This document shows, one piece after another, positions 55,867 to 64,000 of a stretch of DNA of 64,000 nucleotides (within the stretch, counting starts at the first letter, position 1; every line of letters begins with the position of its first letter). The translations under genes and the position numbers were made by a program. The notes beneath the pieces were generated by a model. It ran no database searches, had not been told where the DNA came from, and worked only from the letters and a program-made list of their open reading frames with translations. This DNA is from Phyllobacterium myrsinacearum (lineage in GTDB: Bacteria; Pseudomonadota; Alphaproteobacteria; Rhizobiales; Rhizobiaceae). Location of the stretch: NCBI RefSeq assembly GCF_002980555.1, contig NZ_PVBT01000006.1:62001-126000 (forward strand). Reading direction: 5' to 3'.

Positions 55867-57657
55867 TTAATCCTCTTTCTTCATCGGTGCGAGGCGGATG
55901 TTGAGATCACGCAGCTGCGCTGGCGACACGTCCGACGGCGCATTCATCAGGAGATCATAGGCCTGCTGGTTCATCGGGAACATGGTGATCTCGCGCAGGT
56001 TCTTGGCACCCACGAGCAGCATCACGATGCGGTCGATACCGGCCGCCATGCCGCCATGCGGCGGTGCGCCGTACTGGAACGCGCGGTAGAGGCCGCCAAA
56101 GCGCTCTTCCACGGTTTCCCGCGAATGACCGACCGCCTCGAACGCCTTGACCATGGTTTCCGGCAGATGGTTGCGGATACCGCCCGAGGAAATCTCAAAG
56201 CCATTGCAGACGAGATCGTACTGGAAAGCCTTGATCGTCAGCGGGTCCTGGTGCTCCAGTGCGTCGATGCCGCCCTGCGGCATCGAGAACGGGTTGTGGG
56301 CAAAATCGATCTTCTTCTCGTCTTCCAGCCATTCGAAGAACGGGAAGTCGACAATCCAGGCAAGCTTGAACTGGTCGCGGTCGACGAGATTGAGTTCCTC
56401 GCCCGCACGGGTGCGTGCCGCACCGGCAAAGGAGACGAACTTCTTGGGATCGCCCGCAACGAAGAACGCCGCATCGCCGTCGTCCAGACCCAGCTGTACG
56501 CGCAGGGCCTCGGTGCGTTCCGGTCCGATGTTCTTGGCCAGCGGGCCCGCGCCCTCAAGCGCTTCACCTTCCTTGCGCCAGAAGATATAGCCAAGGCCCG
56601 GCTGGCCCTCGCCCTGCGCCCAGGAGTTCATGCGGTCGCAGAAGGCGCGCGAGCCGCCTGTCTTGGCCGGGATGGCCCAGACTTCCACCTTCGGATCATT
56701 GGCGATCATGTTGGCGAAGACCTTGAAGCCGGAACCGGCGAAATGCTCGGTGACCGCCTGCATCTCGATCGGGTTGCGCAGGTCGGGCTTGTCCGAACCG
56801 TATTTGCGCATGGCATCGTCATAGGCAATGCGCGGGAACTGCTGCGTCACCGGCTTGCCCTCGGCAAATTCCTCGAACACGCCGCGCAGCACAGGCTCCA
56901 TGGTCGACAGCACGTCTTCCTGCTCGACAAAGCTCATTTCGACGTCGAGCTGGTAGAACTCACCCGGCAGACGGTCGGCACGCGGGTCTTCGTCGCGGAA
57001 GCAGGGTGCGATCTGGAAGTAACGGTCGAAACCGGACATCATGATCAGCTGCTTGTACTGCTGCGGCGCCTGCGGCAGCGCATAGAACTTGCCGGGATGA
57101 ATGCGGCTGGGCACGAGAAAGTCGCGCGCGCCTTCCGGCGAGGATGCCGTCAGGATCGGCGTCGAGAATTCGGTGAAGCCGATCTCGGTCATGCGGCGGC
57201 GCATGGCGGCGATGATCTTGGTGCGCGACATGATGTTCTTGTGCAGCGTGTCGCGGCGCAGGTCGAGGAAGCGGTACTTCAGACGGATGTCTTCCGGATA
57301 GTCCAGCTCGCCGAACACCGGCAGCGGCAGTTCCTTGGCGGCGGACAGGATTTCGATCTCGCGGGCAAACACCTCGATCTCGCCGGTCGGCATGTTGGCA
57401 TTGACCGTATCGTCCGTGCGGGCCTTCACTTCGCCGTCGACGCGGATCACCCATTCGCCGCGCACGGTCTCGGCCAGCTTGAAGGCAGGCGAGTCGGGGC
57501 TGGCGACGATCTGGGTCAGGCCGTAGTGATCGCGGATGTCGATGAAGAGAATGCCGCCATGATCGCGGACGCGATGAACCCAGCCGGAAAGACGAACGGT
57601 CGAACCAACGTCGGATTTCCGCAGGGCGGCGCAGGTATGGCTGCGGTAACGGTGCAT
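55867..57657 (-). CDS. aspS: Aspartyl-tRNA synthetase
   Basis: The 596-aa class IIb synthetase opens [20 protein letters not shown] with the OB-fold anticodon domain ([20 protein letters not shown]). The catalytic core follows, with class II motif 2 around [20 protein letters not shown] and motif 3 at [14 protein letters not shown]. It includes the GAD insertion typical of bacterial enzymes. I use ATG 57657 with GAGG upstream; the open frame extends upstream by chance. Alphaproteobacterial AspRS may be non-discriminating (also charging tRNA-Asn); this cannot be told here. Confidence 0.96.
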   Translation of the reverse strand: MHRYRSHTCAALRKSDVGSTVRLSGWVHRVRDHGGILFIDIRDHYGLTQIVASPDSPAFKLAETVRGEWVIRVDGEVKARTDDTVNANMPTGEIEVFAREIEILSAAKELPLPVFGELDYPEDIRLKYRFLDLRRDTLHKNIMSRTKIIAAMRRRMTEIGFTEFSTPILTASSPEGARDFLVPSRIHPGKFYALPQAPQQYKQLIMMSGFDRYFQIAPCFRDEDPRADRLPGEFYQLDVEMSFVEQEDVLSTMEPVLRGVFEEFAEGKPVTQQFPRIAYDDAMRKYGSDKPDLRNPIEMQAVTEHFAGSGFKVFANMIANDPKVEVWAIPAKTGGSRAFCDRMNSWAQGEGQPGLGYIFWRKEGEALEGAGPLAKNIGPERTEALRVQLGLDDGDAAFFVAGDPKKFVSFAGAARTRAGEELNLVDRDQFKLAWIVDFPFFEWLEDEKKIDFAHNPFSMPQGGIDALEHQDPLTIKAFQYDLVCNGFEISSGGIRNHLPETMVKAFEAVGHSRETVEERFGGLYRAFQYGAPPHGGMAAGIDRIVMLLVGAKNLREITMFPMNQQAYDLLMNAPSDVSPAQLRDLNIRLAPMKKED

Positions 57658-57882
57658 GATATGTGCCTCTGAGATGCTTGATGCTTGCTGCCGGAAGACG
57701 TGAAGAAAGCTCCGGCCATGATCTTGGAATTTGCGCGGACAAGCGCATTTTGACGGCGATTTGTCAAGATTGCGAATTGCCGGAGGGCTGTTTTGTGGGC
57801 CTATCAACCATATGGACGCGACAAGCAGCGAAGAAACTCGGACAGGCGAGACAAATGCATTTCCATTCGCTATAGAAATTTC

Positions 57883-59040
57883 ATGACCATGATTACAACC
57901 ACAGATCAGCTTGACCAGGCTGTAGCCGCCCTTTCGCAATCCGATTTCGTAACAGTCGACACGGAGTTCATCCGGGAGACCACGTTCTGGCCGGAGCTTT
58001 GCGTTATCCAGCTCGCATCCCCTGATCATACTGCCATTGTCGATGCTCTCGCGCCGGGCCTCGATCTCGCGCCATTTTTCCGGCTGATGGCGGATGAGAC
58101 CATCGTCAAGGTGTTCCACGCGGCCCGGCAGGATATCGAGATCATTTTCCATCTCGGCAATCTCATCCCCCACCCGGTCTTCGACACGCAGGTGGCGGCG
58201 ATGGTCTGCGGCTTCGGCGATGCCATTGCCTATGATCAGCTGGTGCAGCGAGTGAACGGCGCGCAGATCGACAAATCCTCGCGCTTCACCGACTGGCGCC
58301 GCCGCCCGCTCTCCGACAAGCAGCTCGATTATGCGCTGGCCGATGTTACCCATCTGCGCGACATCTATCTCTACCTCAAGGCAAAGCTCGAGGAAGAAGG
58401 CCGCACCGACTGGGTGCTCGACGAGATGAAGGTGCTGACGGCGCGCGAGACCTATGACATGCATCCCGACGATGCGTGGAAGCGCCTGAAAATGCGCCTG
58501 CGCAAGCCGCAGGAGCTTGCCGTACTGCGCAGCGTCGCCGCCTGGCGCGAACGCGAAGCGCGCGAACGCAACGTGCCGCGCGGCCGCGTCCTCAAGGACG
58601 ACGCCATCTACGAGATCGCCCAGCAGCAGCCGCGCGACGTGGAGGCGATGGGCCGCCTGCGCACCATCCCCAAGGGCTGGGAGCGCTCCAGCATAGCCAC
58701 GGGGCTGCTCAACGCTGTCAATATCGCGCTGGACATGCCGAAGGAAGATATGCCGCGCCTGCCGAAATCCGTGCAGTCGCCGGAAGGTGCCGGCGCTGCC
58801 GCCGAGCTTCTCAAAGTGCTGTTGCGCCTGGTGACGGAAGAGCACGGCGTTGCCGCCAAGGTCGTCGCGACGTCAGACGAGATCGACCGGATTGCCGCCG
58901 AAGGCGATGCGGACGATATTCCGGCCCTTCAGGGCTGGCGCCGCGAAGTTTTTGGCGAAAAGGCGCTGCAGCTGATCAATGGCGAGTTGTGCCTGAAGTT
59001 CGAGAACAAGCGGATCCGGGCGGTGCCCTGCACGGACTGA
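57883..59040 (+). CDS. rnd: Ribonuclease D
   Basis: The 385-aa 3'-5' exoribonuclease acts in tRNA maturation. DEDD exonuclease residues appear in [20 protein letters not shown] (Asp, Glu), [13 protein letters not shown] (Asp) and [11 protein letters not shown] (Tyr and Asp). The HRDC region follows ([20 protein letters not shown]). ATG 57883 is chosen over a longer frame. It is divergent from aspS. Confidence 0.95.
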   Translation: MTMITTTDQLDQAVAALSQSDFVTVDTEFIRETTFWPELCVIQLASPDHTAIVDALAPGLDLAPFFRLMADETIVKVFHAARQDIEIIFHLGNLIPHPVFDTQVAAMVCGFGDAIAYDQLVQRVNGAQIDKSSRFTDWRRRPLSDKQLDYALADVTHLRDIYLYLKAKLEEEGRTDWVLDEMKVLTARETYDMHPDDAWKRLKMRLRKPQELAVLRSVAAWREREARERNVPRGRVLKDDAIYEIAQQQPRDVEAMGRLRTIPKGWERSSIATGLLNAVNIALDMPKEDMPRLPKSVQSPEGAGAAAELLKVLLRLVTEEHGVAAKVVATSDEIDRIAAEGDADDIPALQGWRREVFGEKALQLINGELCLKFENKRIRAVPCTD

Positions 59041-59118
59041 TCCTTCGGCCTGTGCCGAAGTATCAGTCCACCAAAACTGGCTAGCATCGGCCCAGTGAAA
59101 CCATGCTGATGCGAGGCA

Positions 59119-60039
59119 ATGATGTCTGATACCCCCGTGCAAACCCCGTCTCTGGTCAGGGAACTGGCGCTTCTCGCCGTTCTCGCCACGCTGTGGGGCG
59201 CTTCCTACACCTTCATCAGGGTGGGGGTGGAGACAATCCCGCCCATCACCTTCATCGCTGCCCGCACGCTGATTGCCGGCGGACTGCTGCTGGCCATCAT
59301 CAGGCTGCGCGGCCTTGCGCTGCCGCGAGATCCAGCCATGTGGAAACGCTTTTTCATCCAGGCCTGCATCAACAGCGTCGTCCCCTTCACGCTGATCGCC
59401 TGGGCGGAATTGACCGTCAATGCCGGTCTTGCCACCATTCTCAATTCGACAACGCCGATCTTCGCTTTTCTGCTGACTGTCCTCATCACCCGCCACGAAG
59501 CCGTGACCACGCGAAAAGTCTTCGGCGTGGCGGCCGGTGTCGTCGGCATTTCCCTGATTATCGGGCTTGAGGCATTCAACGGCATCGGCAAGGAACTGGT
59601 GGCACAGCTTGCCATTGTTGCCGCAACGATCTCCTATGCGGCGGCGGCCATCTTCGGCAAGGGTTTCAAAAATCTCGATCCGATGATGCCCGCTGCCGGT
59701 TCGATGCTCTGCGGCGCCGTCATCCTCATTCCGGTCAGCCTCGTGGTCGACCGGCCATGGACGCTGGCGCCCTCGGCCCACTCCTTGCTCGCACTGCTTG
59801 GCCTTGCCGTGTTCTCCACCGCCCTCGCCTTCGTGATCTATTTCCGGCTGATCAACACGCTCGGCACCGTCGGCACGACATCCCAGGCCTATCTGCGCGT
59901 GCCGATCGGCGTCGGCATCGGCGTGCTGTTTCTCGGCGAAAGCCTGAGTTCGACCGCATGGATCGGCCTGATCTGCGTGATTGCCGGTGTCGCGGCGATG
60001 ACCCTTCCCGCGCGCAGGAAGGCGGCTATCGTCGCCTGA
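59119..60039 (+). CDS. EamA-family (DMT superfamily) transporter
   Basis: The 306-aa protein has about ten membrane spans in two EamA repeats. The first is ALLAVLATLWGASYTFIRVG to VVGISLIIGLEAFNG; the second is LAIVAATISYAAAAIFGKGF to SLSSTAWIGLICVIAGVAAM. It is not closely similar to the other EamA protein of this window (45957). The substrate is unknown. Two in-frame ATGs are adjacent (59119, 59122) with GAGGC upstream. It is convergent with ppx. Confidence 0.88.
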   Translation: MMSDTPVQTPSLVRELALLAVLATLWGASYTFIRVGVETIPPITFIAARTLIAGGLLLAIIRLRGLALPRDPAMWKRFFIQACINSVVPFTLIAWAELTVNAGLATILNSTTPIFAFLLTVLITRHEAVTTRKVFGVAAGVVGISLIIGLEAFNGIGKELVAQLAIVAATISYAAAAIFGKGFKNLDPMMPAAGSMLCGAVILIPVSLVVDRPWTLAPSAHSLLALLGLAVFSTALAFVIYFRLINTLGTVGTTSQAYLRVPIGVGIGVLFLGESLSSTAWIGLICVIAGVAAMTLPARRKAAIVA

Positions 60040-60049
60040 ACACCGGCAA

Positions 60050-61561
60050 TTATTTGCCGATGGCTATTTTCAGCGCCTTGCCCGTCAGTTTCGCCAATTG
60101 CTGCAAGCGGCCTTCGGGGACATCGCCGATCAGATCGGCATTCCTGGCCGCCACCTCCAGATAGAGGCCGTCGGGCGCCTGTTTCCACGAGAGGTTGGGA
60201 ACCACTCCGGCCATGGATGCGGAAAAGGGATAAACGATCCGCATGATCGCCGCCAATATCTTCGAATATTCCAAAAGCCGCGGCGTGGCCAGCGCTGCCA
60301 GCTCCGGGTCGGCTGCGCTGTTGGCAATGCCTTCGTGGCGGAAGAAATTGGCAAGCGCGATATAGGCCCGCCCCGGATGATCAATGCCAACAAAGGCGGC
60401 ATTGGAGATCATGTTCAGCGCCTGCGAACCGCGATAATCGGGGTGGGCACGCCAGCTGATGTCGGCGATCAGGCAGGCCGCGCGGCGATAGCGCTTCTCG
60501 TCCGCCGTCTCGTCATAGCCGAGCGCGGCAAAGGCGTCGCCGCTCCAATCCGCCAGCTCACGCGCATAGGCGGGCGAACGGGCGCGCAGCACGGCCAGTT
60601 CATCGGCGGCGGCAATCAGCGGATCTTCCAGCTGTTCGGATTCCGACAGCAGCGAAAACAGAAATCCTTCCCGCACGCCCAGGGCCGAAAAGACAACCTT
60701 TGACGGACGCATCTTGCGGATGGTTTCAAGCAGGGCGATGGCACCATAGGACAAGAGCGCACGGCGGTTCTTCGAGACGTCCTCGATCCCGCGCATATTA
60801 TCGAGATTGCCGTCCGCGACACGCTTGAGGAAGCGCTGTGCCTCCTCGAAGGGAATCTCGTAATGATGCATGACGTGCAGCGGATAGTGTTCGGCGCTCA
60901 TATGCAGCTTGGCGAGGTTTCGCCACGTGCCGCCCACGGCGTAGAACGCCCGGCCCTTGCCCTTGGCCAGAAGCTTGGCCGATTCCAGCGTCTTCTTGGC
61001 GATATCGGACGCGGCGGAAAGATCGCCGTTCGACATATCCTGCAGACGCAGGCCGCCCAGCGGCAGGGTGATGCCGTCGCCGATGGTGCGGCCTTTGACG
61101 TCGACCAGTTCGAGACTGCCGCCGCCCAGATCGCCCGCGATACCATCGGGATCATGAAAGCCGGAGATGATCCCCAGCGCGGAATAATAGGCCTCTTCCC
61201 GGCCGGACAGAACCTTGATCGGTTCTCCCAGAACGATTTCGGCCTGGGCGATGAAATCGGGGCCGTTTTCGGCTTCGCGCGCTGCCGCCGTCGCCAGCAC
61301 ATCCAGCGAGCGGGCGCCCGCCTGATCGGCCAGGGCGCGGAACCGGCGCAGCGCCCGCAGGGCGCTTTGCACGGCCTTTTCATTCAGCTTGCCGGTTTTT
61401 ACGAGGCCTTTGCCAAGGCCGCAGAGAATCTTTTCGTTGAAAAGGACGGTCGGCGAACGGGTAACCCCCTCATAGACGACCAGACGTACAGAGTTCGAGC
61501 CGATGTCGATGACACCGGCCGGATGGCGTCCTTGCACACGCCCCTGCGCTGCGGATATCAT
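60050..61561 (-). CDS. ppx: Exopolyphosphatase (Ppx/GppA family)
   Basis: The 503-aa enzyme releases phosphate from polyphosphate ends and may also act on pppGpp. The sugar-kinase/Hsp70 fold is seen in [18 protein letters not shown] and [18 protein letters not shown], and the C-terminal helical domain follows. Its start overlaps the end of ppk by 4 nt (ATGA), so synthesis and breakdown enzymes of polyphosphate are translationally coupled. Confidence 0.95.
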   Translation of the reverse strand: MISAAQGRVQGRHPAGVIDIGSNSVRLVVYEGVTRSPTVLFNEKILCGLGKGLVKTGKLNEKAVQSALRALRRFRALADQAGARSLDVLATAAAREAENGPDFIAQAEIVLGEPIKVLSGREEAYYSALGIISGFHDPDGIAGDLGGGSLELVDVKGRTIGDGITLPLGGLRLQDMSNGDLSAASDIAKKTLESAKLLAKGKGRAFYAVGGTWRNLAKLHMSAEHYPLHVMHHYEIPFEEAQRFLKRVADGNLDNMRGIEDVSKNRRALLSYGAIALLETIRKMRPSKVVFSALGVREGFLFSLLSESEQLEDPLIAAADELAVLRARSPAYARELADWSGDAFAALGYDETADEKRYRRAACLIADISWRAHPDYRGSQALNMISNAAFVGIDHPGRAYIALANFFRHEGIANSAADPELAALATPRLLEYSKILAAIMRIVYPFSASMAGVVPNLSWKQAPDGLYLEVAARNADLIGDVPEGRLQQLAKLTGKALKIAIGK

Positions 61562-63759
61562 GCAGTCTTGTTTTTCGCTGCTTTGGATCGCTTGCGGTGA
61601 GCGATCAAGCGTGGTGCTGAAGACTTCAGCGACTTGCCGCGGCCGGACAGGCTGGGATTTGTCATGAAATATTCCTGCGCGTTAAAAGCATCTTCTCCAT
61701 CCGCCGGAACAATCCGGCGCGATGTACCGTCTGCTAGTAACTCGTAACTCTGCTGGTTGTCGAGAAGGTTTGCCAGCATAATCTGTGAAAGAAGCTGTTG
61801 ATGCACAGTTGGATTGGTGATCGGAACCAGCGTTTCGACACGGCGATCCAGATTGCGGGTCATCATATCGGCTGAACCGATATAGACGAGCGCCTTTTCC
61901 GACGGCAGTCCCGCACCGTTGCCGAAGCAGAAGATGCGGCTGTGCTCGAGGAAGCGGCCGACGATGGATTTCGCCCGGATCGTGTCGGACAGGCCCGGAA
62001 CCTGCGGACGCAGGCAGCAAATGCCGCGCACGATAAGGTCGATGTCGACGCCATGCGTGCTGGCATTGTAGAGCGCATCGATGATCTGCGGATCGACCAG
62101 CGAATTCATCTTCATCCAGATTGCCGCAGGACGGCCGGCCTTGGCGTGCTCGATTTCCTCAGCGATGTGCTGGAGAATGCGCGGGCGCAGGGTGGTCGGC
62201 GACACGGCGATGCCCATCTCGCCCGATGGCTGGGTATAGCCGGTGATGAAATTGAAGATCTGGGCAACGTCGCGGCCGATCGACGGCTCGCACGTGAAGA
62301 ACGACAGATCCGTATAAATCTTGGCGGTGATCGGGTGGTAATTGCCCGTGCCGAGATGCACATAGCTGCGCAGCTTCTGCTCCTCGCGGCGCACGACCAG
62401 CGACATTTTTGCATGGGTTTTCAGCTCGATGAAGCCGAAGACGACCTGAACGCCGGCGCGTTCCAGATCGCGCGCCCAGCGGATATTGGCTTCTTCGTCG
62501 AAGCGCGCCTTGAGTTCGACCAGCGCCGTCACCGACTTGCCCGCATCGGCCGCATCGATGAGCGCACGCACGATGGGGCTGTCATTGGAGGTGCGGTAGA
62601 GCGTCTGCTTGATGGCAACCACTTCCGGGTCCGCCGCCGCCTGGCGCAGGAACTGCACGACGACGTCGAAGGATTCGTAGGGGTGGTGCACCACGATGTC
62701 CTTTTCGCGGATTGCGGCAAAGCAATCGCCGCCATGCTCACGCACCCGCTCGGGGAAGCGCGGGTTGTAGGGCACGAATTTCAGGTCGGCGCGCGGAATG
62801 CCGACGATTTCGGAGATGGTGTTGAGCGCCAGAAGGCCTTCCAGCACACTGATGCGGTTGTCGGGAACACCAAGTTCCGTCGCCACGAAAGCACGCAGCG
62901 ATTCCGGCATTTCGTCATCGAACTCGATGCGGATCACCTGGCCGCGGCGGCGCCGCTTCAGCGCGCTTTCGAACAGGCGCACCAGATCTTCCGCTTCTTC
63001 CTCCACCTCGATATCGCTGTCGCGGATGATGCGGAATGTACCGGCGCCTTTGACCTCATAGCCGGGGAACAGCCGCCCGGTGAACAGGCTGATGGCATCC
63101 TCAAGCGTCAGGAAGCGGAAACGCCCGGCATCGTCGGGAATCTGGATGAAACGTTTCAACGCCTGCGGCAGGCGCAACAGCGCCGTCATCGGCCGGTTGT
63201 CGATGCTGCGGCTCAATAGCATGGCGATGGTGAAACCGAGATTGGGAATGAACGGGAACGGATGCGCCGGATCGATGGAAAGCGGGGTCAGGACGGGATA
63301 GATGGTTTCAAGGAAGTGATCCTCGAGCCAGAGACGCTCGCTTTTGGTCAGCTTGTCCGGACGAACGATCTCGATGTTTTCCGCCAGCATCTCGACGCGC
63401 AGTTCGTTCAGGCGCAATTGCTGGGCGGCCTGCAGTTTGCCGACTTCATCGAGCACGAATTCCAGCTGCTCCTGCGGCGTGCGCCCGTCCGGGCTGCGAT
63501 TGGCGACGCCGGCACGCACCTGCCCGGCAAGACCGGCAATGCGCACCATGAAGAATTCGTCGAGATTGGCGGCGGAGATGGACAGGAAGCGCAGGCGCTC
63601 CAGCAGCGGCTGGTGCACGTTGTGGGCTTCTTCCAGCACGCGGCGGTTGAACTGCAGCCAGGAAAACTCGCGATTGACGAAACGGTCGACACTGGTGTGC
63701 AGATCCGGCAGACCGATGGCTTCGACTGCATTCGTTATGGCGGGTGACTGATCGTTCAT
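61558..63759 (-). CDS. ppk: Polyphosphate kinase 1
   Basis: The 733-aa enzyme builds polyphosphate from ATP. It has the N-terminal domain ([20 protein letters not shown]), the head domain, and two phospholipase-D-like C-terminal halves, with the conserved histidines in [20 protein letters not shown] and [15 protein letters not shown], one of which is autophosphorylated in this family. ATG 63759 has GGAG at 7 nt; the in-frame ATG at 63765 is too close to it. It is the first gene of ppk-ppx. Confidence 0.96.
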   Translation of the reverse strand: MNDQSPAITNAVEAIGLPDLHTSVDRFVNREFSWLQFNRRVLEEAHNVHQPLLERLRFLSISAANLDEFFMVRIAGLAGQVRAGVANRSPDGRTPQEQLEFVLDEVGKLQAAQQLRLNELRVEMLAENIEIVRPDKLTKSERLWLEDHFLETIYPVLTPLSIDPAHPFPFIPNLGFTIAMLLSRSIDNRPMTALLRLPQALKRFIQIPDDAGRFRFLTLEDAISLFTGRLFPGYEVKGAGTFRIIRDSDIEVEEEAEDLVRLFESALKRRRRGQVIRIEFDDEMPESLRAFVATELGVPDNRISVLEGLLALNTISEIVGIPRADLKFVPYNPRFPERVREHGGDCFAAIREKDIVVHHPYESFDVVVQFLRQAAADPEVVAIKQTLYRTSNDSPIVRALIDAADAGKSVTALVELKARFDEEANIRWARDLERAGVQVVFGFIELKTHAKMSLVVRREEQKLRSYVHLGTGNYHPITAKIYTDLSFFTCEPSIGRDVAQIFNFITGYTQPSGEMGIAVSPTTLRPRILQHIAEEIEHAKAGRPAAIWMKMNSLVDPQIIDALYNASTHGVDIDLIVRGICCLRPQVPGLSDTIRAKSIVGRFLEHSRIFCFGNGAGLPSEKALVYIGSADMMTRNLDRRVETLVPITNPTVHQQLLSQIMLANLLDNQQSYELLADGTSRRIVPADGEDAFNAQEYFMTNPSLSGRGKSLKSSAPRLIAHRKRSKAAKNKTA

Positions 63760-63765
63760 TGTCAT

Positions 63766-64000
63766 TCTCCGATTAGAATAGTCCCGTCAAATGCGGAATC
63801 ACAGGCCACATTAGTCAAGTCTCTTGAAGGTTTTATAGCAATCGCCGCCAATCCGCGCCCAACCCGATAAAAATCAGCACCGCCAGCTTACACCGGAAAC
63901 AAAACCTTCCGCGATGAAATTCTCCCGAAGACCCGGCATAATGCCATTTGCGGCGCAACCGGGCGCTACTTGTGTCAGATTGCCTCGCTTTGGCACAGCA
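63766..64000. other. Non-coding tail of the window
   Basis: 235 bp upstream of ppk. It probably contains the ppk promoter. I could not recognise a Pho box or a further gene; a short open stretch on the minus strand (about 63840-63960) is not convincing. Confidence 0.4.

Noticed and set aside
57658-58845. Upstream in-frame extension of aspS
   Set aside because: It runs antisense through rnd; the true AspRS start at 57657 matches the family N-terminus and has a ribosome site.

Overview
The window is ordinary chromosomal DNA of an alphaproteobacterium of the order Hyphomicrobiales (Rhizobiales). It looks closest to the Brucella/Ochrobactrum/Phyllobacterium group. The grounds are high-GC codon use, an Omp2-type general porin, an IalB-family protein, an LdtR-like regulator beside an L,D-transpeptidase, the order CBP3-yceD / plsX-fabH-ihfA-merR with a divergent BamE lipoprotein, a K+-independent H+-pyrophosphatase, the series glyA-nrdR-ribD-ribE-ribH-nusB, and the series parC-aspS-rnd-ppx-ppk. 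The assignment rests on recognising families, not on a search.

Regions. (1) 1-4915 is an exopolysaccharide export and assembly locus: a truncated Wzz/GumC-like gene on the minus strand, and opposite it an OPX export lipoprotein, a GT4 glycosyltransferase, a polyprenyl-phosphate sugar transferase and a Wzy/ligase-like membrane protein. (2) 5100-9624 is a complete polar amino-acid ABC transporter, probably for histidine, facing a HutC-type GntR regulator. (3) 9667-15000 is an accessory stretch: tRNA-Pro(GGG), a degenerate isochorismatase-like protein overlapping a VOC protein, a membrane diguanylate cyclase, a 262-bp inverted-repeat element, a secreted polysaccharide lyase and OxyR with a candidate operator. 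(4) 15117-20079 is a large type V autotransporter in an apparent operon with an IalB-family protein. (5) 20080-26250 is sparse: a VanZ-like protein, an isochorismatase-family hydrolase, the porin, a fasciclin protein, two DUF883/ElaB-like membrane-anchored proteins, and several very short candidate genes. (6) 26250-44810 is core housekeeping: fatty-acid and phospholipid initiation, IHF, respiratory-complex assembly, BamE, the proton pyrophosphatase, riboflavin synthesis, NrdR, GlyA, LdtP/LdtR, an enoyl-CoA hydratase-like hydrolase and HemB. (7) 44950-52050 carries the protein-tagging enzyme Bpt, a REP-like palindrome, an EamA transporter and a TetR-controlled RND efflux pair. (8) 52085-64000 carries ParC, an unknown secreted protein, AspRS, RNase D, another EamA transporter and the Ppx/Ppk1 polyphosphate pair.

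No phage, CRISPR array, complete insertion sequence or obvious defence system was seen. The observations most worth testing are the autotransporter-IalB pairing, two membrane microprotein candidates (26 and 37 residues), the isochorismatase-like protein that has lost all three expected catalytic residues and overlaps a VOC gene, the MITE-like element, and candidate operators for OxyR, HutC and the efflux TetR regulator.
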